Shown: in pieces, positions 62,805 to 64,000 of the stretch
Position numbering within the stretch: position 1 is the first letter of the stretch
How the letters are laid out: the number at the start of each line of letters is the position of its first letter
Assembly: GCA_018806915.1 (NCBI GenBank)
Contig: JAGKQI010000031.1
Span: 868,001 to 932,000 of the forward strand
DNA from: Phytophthora colocasiae
Taxonomy: Eukaryota; Oomycota; Peronosporomycetes; Peronosporales; Peronosporaceae
Length of the DNA: 64,000 nucleotides
Direction of reading: 5' to 3'
Translations under genes and position numbers: made by a program
The notes under the pieces: model-generated
Databases searched by the model: none
Seen by the model: only the letters and a program-made list of their open reading frames with translations
Told to the model about the DNA's origin: nothing

Positions 62805-63984
62805 CCTTGCGTCCCGGATGACAGATCCGGGCAATCCCAAGTTGACGCTCGAATCATGTGTTCTGCCACATTTCGAAGCATTCCAGGTCTGAGTCTTGTG
62901 TACACCGAAAAACACCAGCTCGACCAACGTCCCATCAATTTGATGACCAGCACGCTGCGTCCCGCCGCCAGAAGAGCGCACGCCCCACCGATCCGCAGTG
63001 AGTGCGCCGAATATTCGGTTGGGTCTGCCCCACATGCTTCCGCGGCTCCTTTGATCGTCCTTGCTACCACGGACTTGTTGATCAGCTTCCTTTGCCCTAT
63101 CGACGTCACGTAGGGCCCAGTCTGTTCTCCTCGACTTTGCAGTCGTTGTCTTGCTTGAAGACAAGCTTCTGCGGCTGCAACCGGGCACAGTTCCGGTAGG
63201 CCTGATCGATAATGGCGTATCACGCTTCCTTGTCTTATTCGGTCCCCTTTGTGGGATCTGAAATGTATATCCACGGAGACTCCTCTGGATGATCCCGGTC
63301 CGACCTGGGATCCATGGCGGTCCCGAATGATTACATCCTCTGCTTTTACACAGTGCACGGTGCCGGTTGATGAGTCACGGCTCACTGGTCCCCACAGCTC
63401 TGAGCTGCGGTCCAAGAAGAAGAACCTGAGGAGGATCGACCCCATAGGATATCGGTGACCTCTCCATTCAGGTCTGTCCGCTGCCCCATAAGCTGCCGAT
63501 GCATCTCGAGCAGCATGGGTGTGGTGACTGGCTGCTTCCGTTCCACCTGGCTGTGGGTGCGCTTATAGCCTTGAGCAATGAGCTCAAATTCCGGAGTCTT
63601 GTAATTGAGTCGTGCGTTCCGAACGCTACGGTGGGCGAAGGCGACTGCCGCCATCTTGCCATCAAATGTCTGATACTTGTTTCCTCGTCCCTGGGAATTG
63701 TGTCCTTCGAGGGCACACAGTCCTGCGTAGAGACCGACGATACGGGCTTGCCGTTCTTGAGGGAGGCCGTCGATCCACACCGGAAATCCGAACTCACTGC
63801 AGAAGTTCCTCCAGTATCGGAACTTCTTGTCGTACGTGCCGAGTGTAGACTCGTTGATAGCCGCTCGTTTAAGTCGAGTGGTCTCTCTTGATATGTCTGC
63901 CAACCTGTCTGCTCTCTTGGAGGCCAGCTGCGCGAATACGATTCGCTGCATGAAGGGTATTGCAATCGGTATAAATGTCACCAC
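62798..63984 (-). pseudogene. Tyrosine recombinase, one-base frameshift
   Basis: The N-terminal core-binding part (63382-63984) has TLGTYDKKFRYWRNFCSEFG and KYQTFDGKMAAVAFAHRSVR. The catalytic part (62798-63445) is in another frame: FLDRSSELWG (first Arg), HFRSHKGDRI, SAHSLRIGGACALLAAGRSV (His-x-x-Arg), LMGRWSSWCFSVYTR (Trp and the nucleophile Tyr). All four catalytic positions are kept. One extra base near 63440 separates the halves. The HSLRxGxA..L...G and GRWSS text is closest to DIRS/Ngaro recombinases. Cryptons are the alternative. Confidence 0.75.
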
Positions 63985-64000
63985 ATGACGAAGGATCCCC

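Larger units (their letters stand above)
62330..64000 (-). mobile_element. DIRS/Ngaro-like tyrosine-recombinase retroelement, 3' part
   Basis: The minus strand encodes a tyrosine recombinase, followed by two direct 74-bp copies of a sequence beginning TTTCCTTAGTTGTCTTCACG (62731-62804 and 62330-62403) separated by 327 bases. This is the B1-A2-B2 layout of split direct repeats that ends Ngaro/DIRS-like elements. The 5' end, with the A1 repeat and reverse transcriptase, would lie beyond the window. Confidence 0.55.

Noticed and set aside
62798..63984. Crypton DNA transposon
   Set aside because: The split direct repeats after the recombinase and the GRWSS-type catalytic text fit DIRS/Ngaro better. 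Not excluded until the missing half is seen.

Overview
The window reads as repeat-rich nuclear DNA of an oomycete plant pathogen, most likely Phytophthora or a close Peronosporales relative. The main grounds are secreted proteins with RXLR/EER-type motifs, a secreted NLP (NPP1-family) protein, oomycete initiator motifs (TCAYTYY followed by a T-rich flank) just upstream of several start codons, short GT-AG introns of 61-65 nt, and the mix of transposons. No prokaryotic operon structure is present. Only a few genes look intact: the sulfatase/LtaS-like membrane protein (12299-14782), the NLP gene (60829-61578), a DOT1-like methyltransferase carried inside a transposon (48916-50064), and two DNA transposase genes.

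Layout. 0-6.3 kb: decayed copies, two in tandem and two inverted, of an unrecognised oomycete gene family, one carrying a hAT-like insertion. 6.3-9.6 kb: broken sugar transporter with a tRNA-derived SINE inside, a hAT transposase relic and a frameshifted RXLR-type gene. 12.3-17.8 kb: sulfatase-like gene, an intact Tc1 element (14839-16383), an RXLR pseudogene and a small membrane-protein gene. 18.6-23.7 kb: copia element 1 (identical 525-bp LTRs, TSD ATAGG) inside a LINE fragment. 24-27 kb: PIF1-helicase remnant and a pogo-like short element. 27.2-34 kb: third RXLR copy split by an older chromodomain Gypsy element (346-bp LTRs, TSD GGGAC). 36.1-38.6 kb: two-gene IS630-like transposon. 42.0-50.4 kb: large piggyBac-type element bounded by TTAA + CCCTATTGCG. 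51.1-60.3 kb: a second copy of the sulfatase/RXLR/small-gene block, with a hAT-like insertion in the sulfatase and copia element 2 (identical 339-bp LTRs, TSD ACTTG) in the RXLR gene. 60.8-61.6 kb: NLP gene. 62.3-64 kb: tyrosine-recombinase (DIRS/Ngaro-like) element with split direct repeats.

How it fits together. The locus looks like a segmentally duplicated effector neighbourhood (sulfatase-like gene + RXLR gene + small membrane protein gene) decaying under repeated transposon insertion. Every RXLR copy is broken, each by a different lesion. The strongest candidate for something undescribed is the 8.45-kb piggyBac-type element, which has a multi-exon transposase gene with phase-1 repeat exons, subterminal palindromes at both ends and a convergent gene for a Myb-like/DOT1-like methyltransferase. 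That would be a transposon carrying its own putative chromatin-modifying enzyme.
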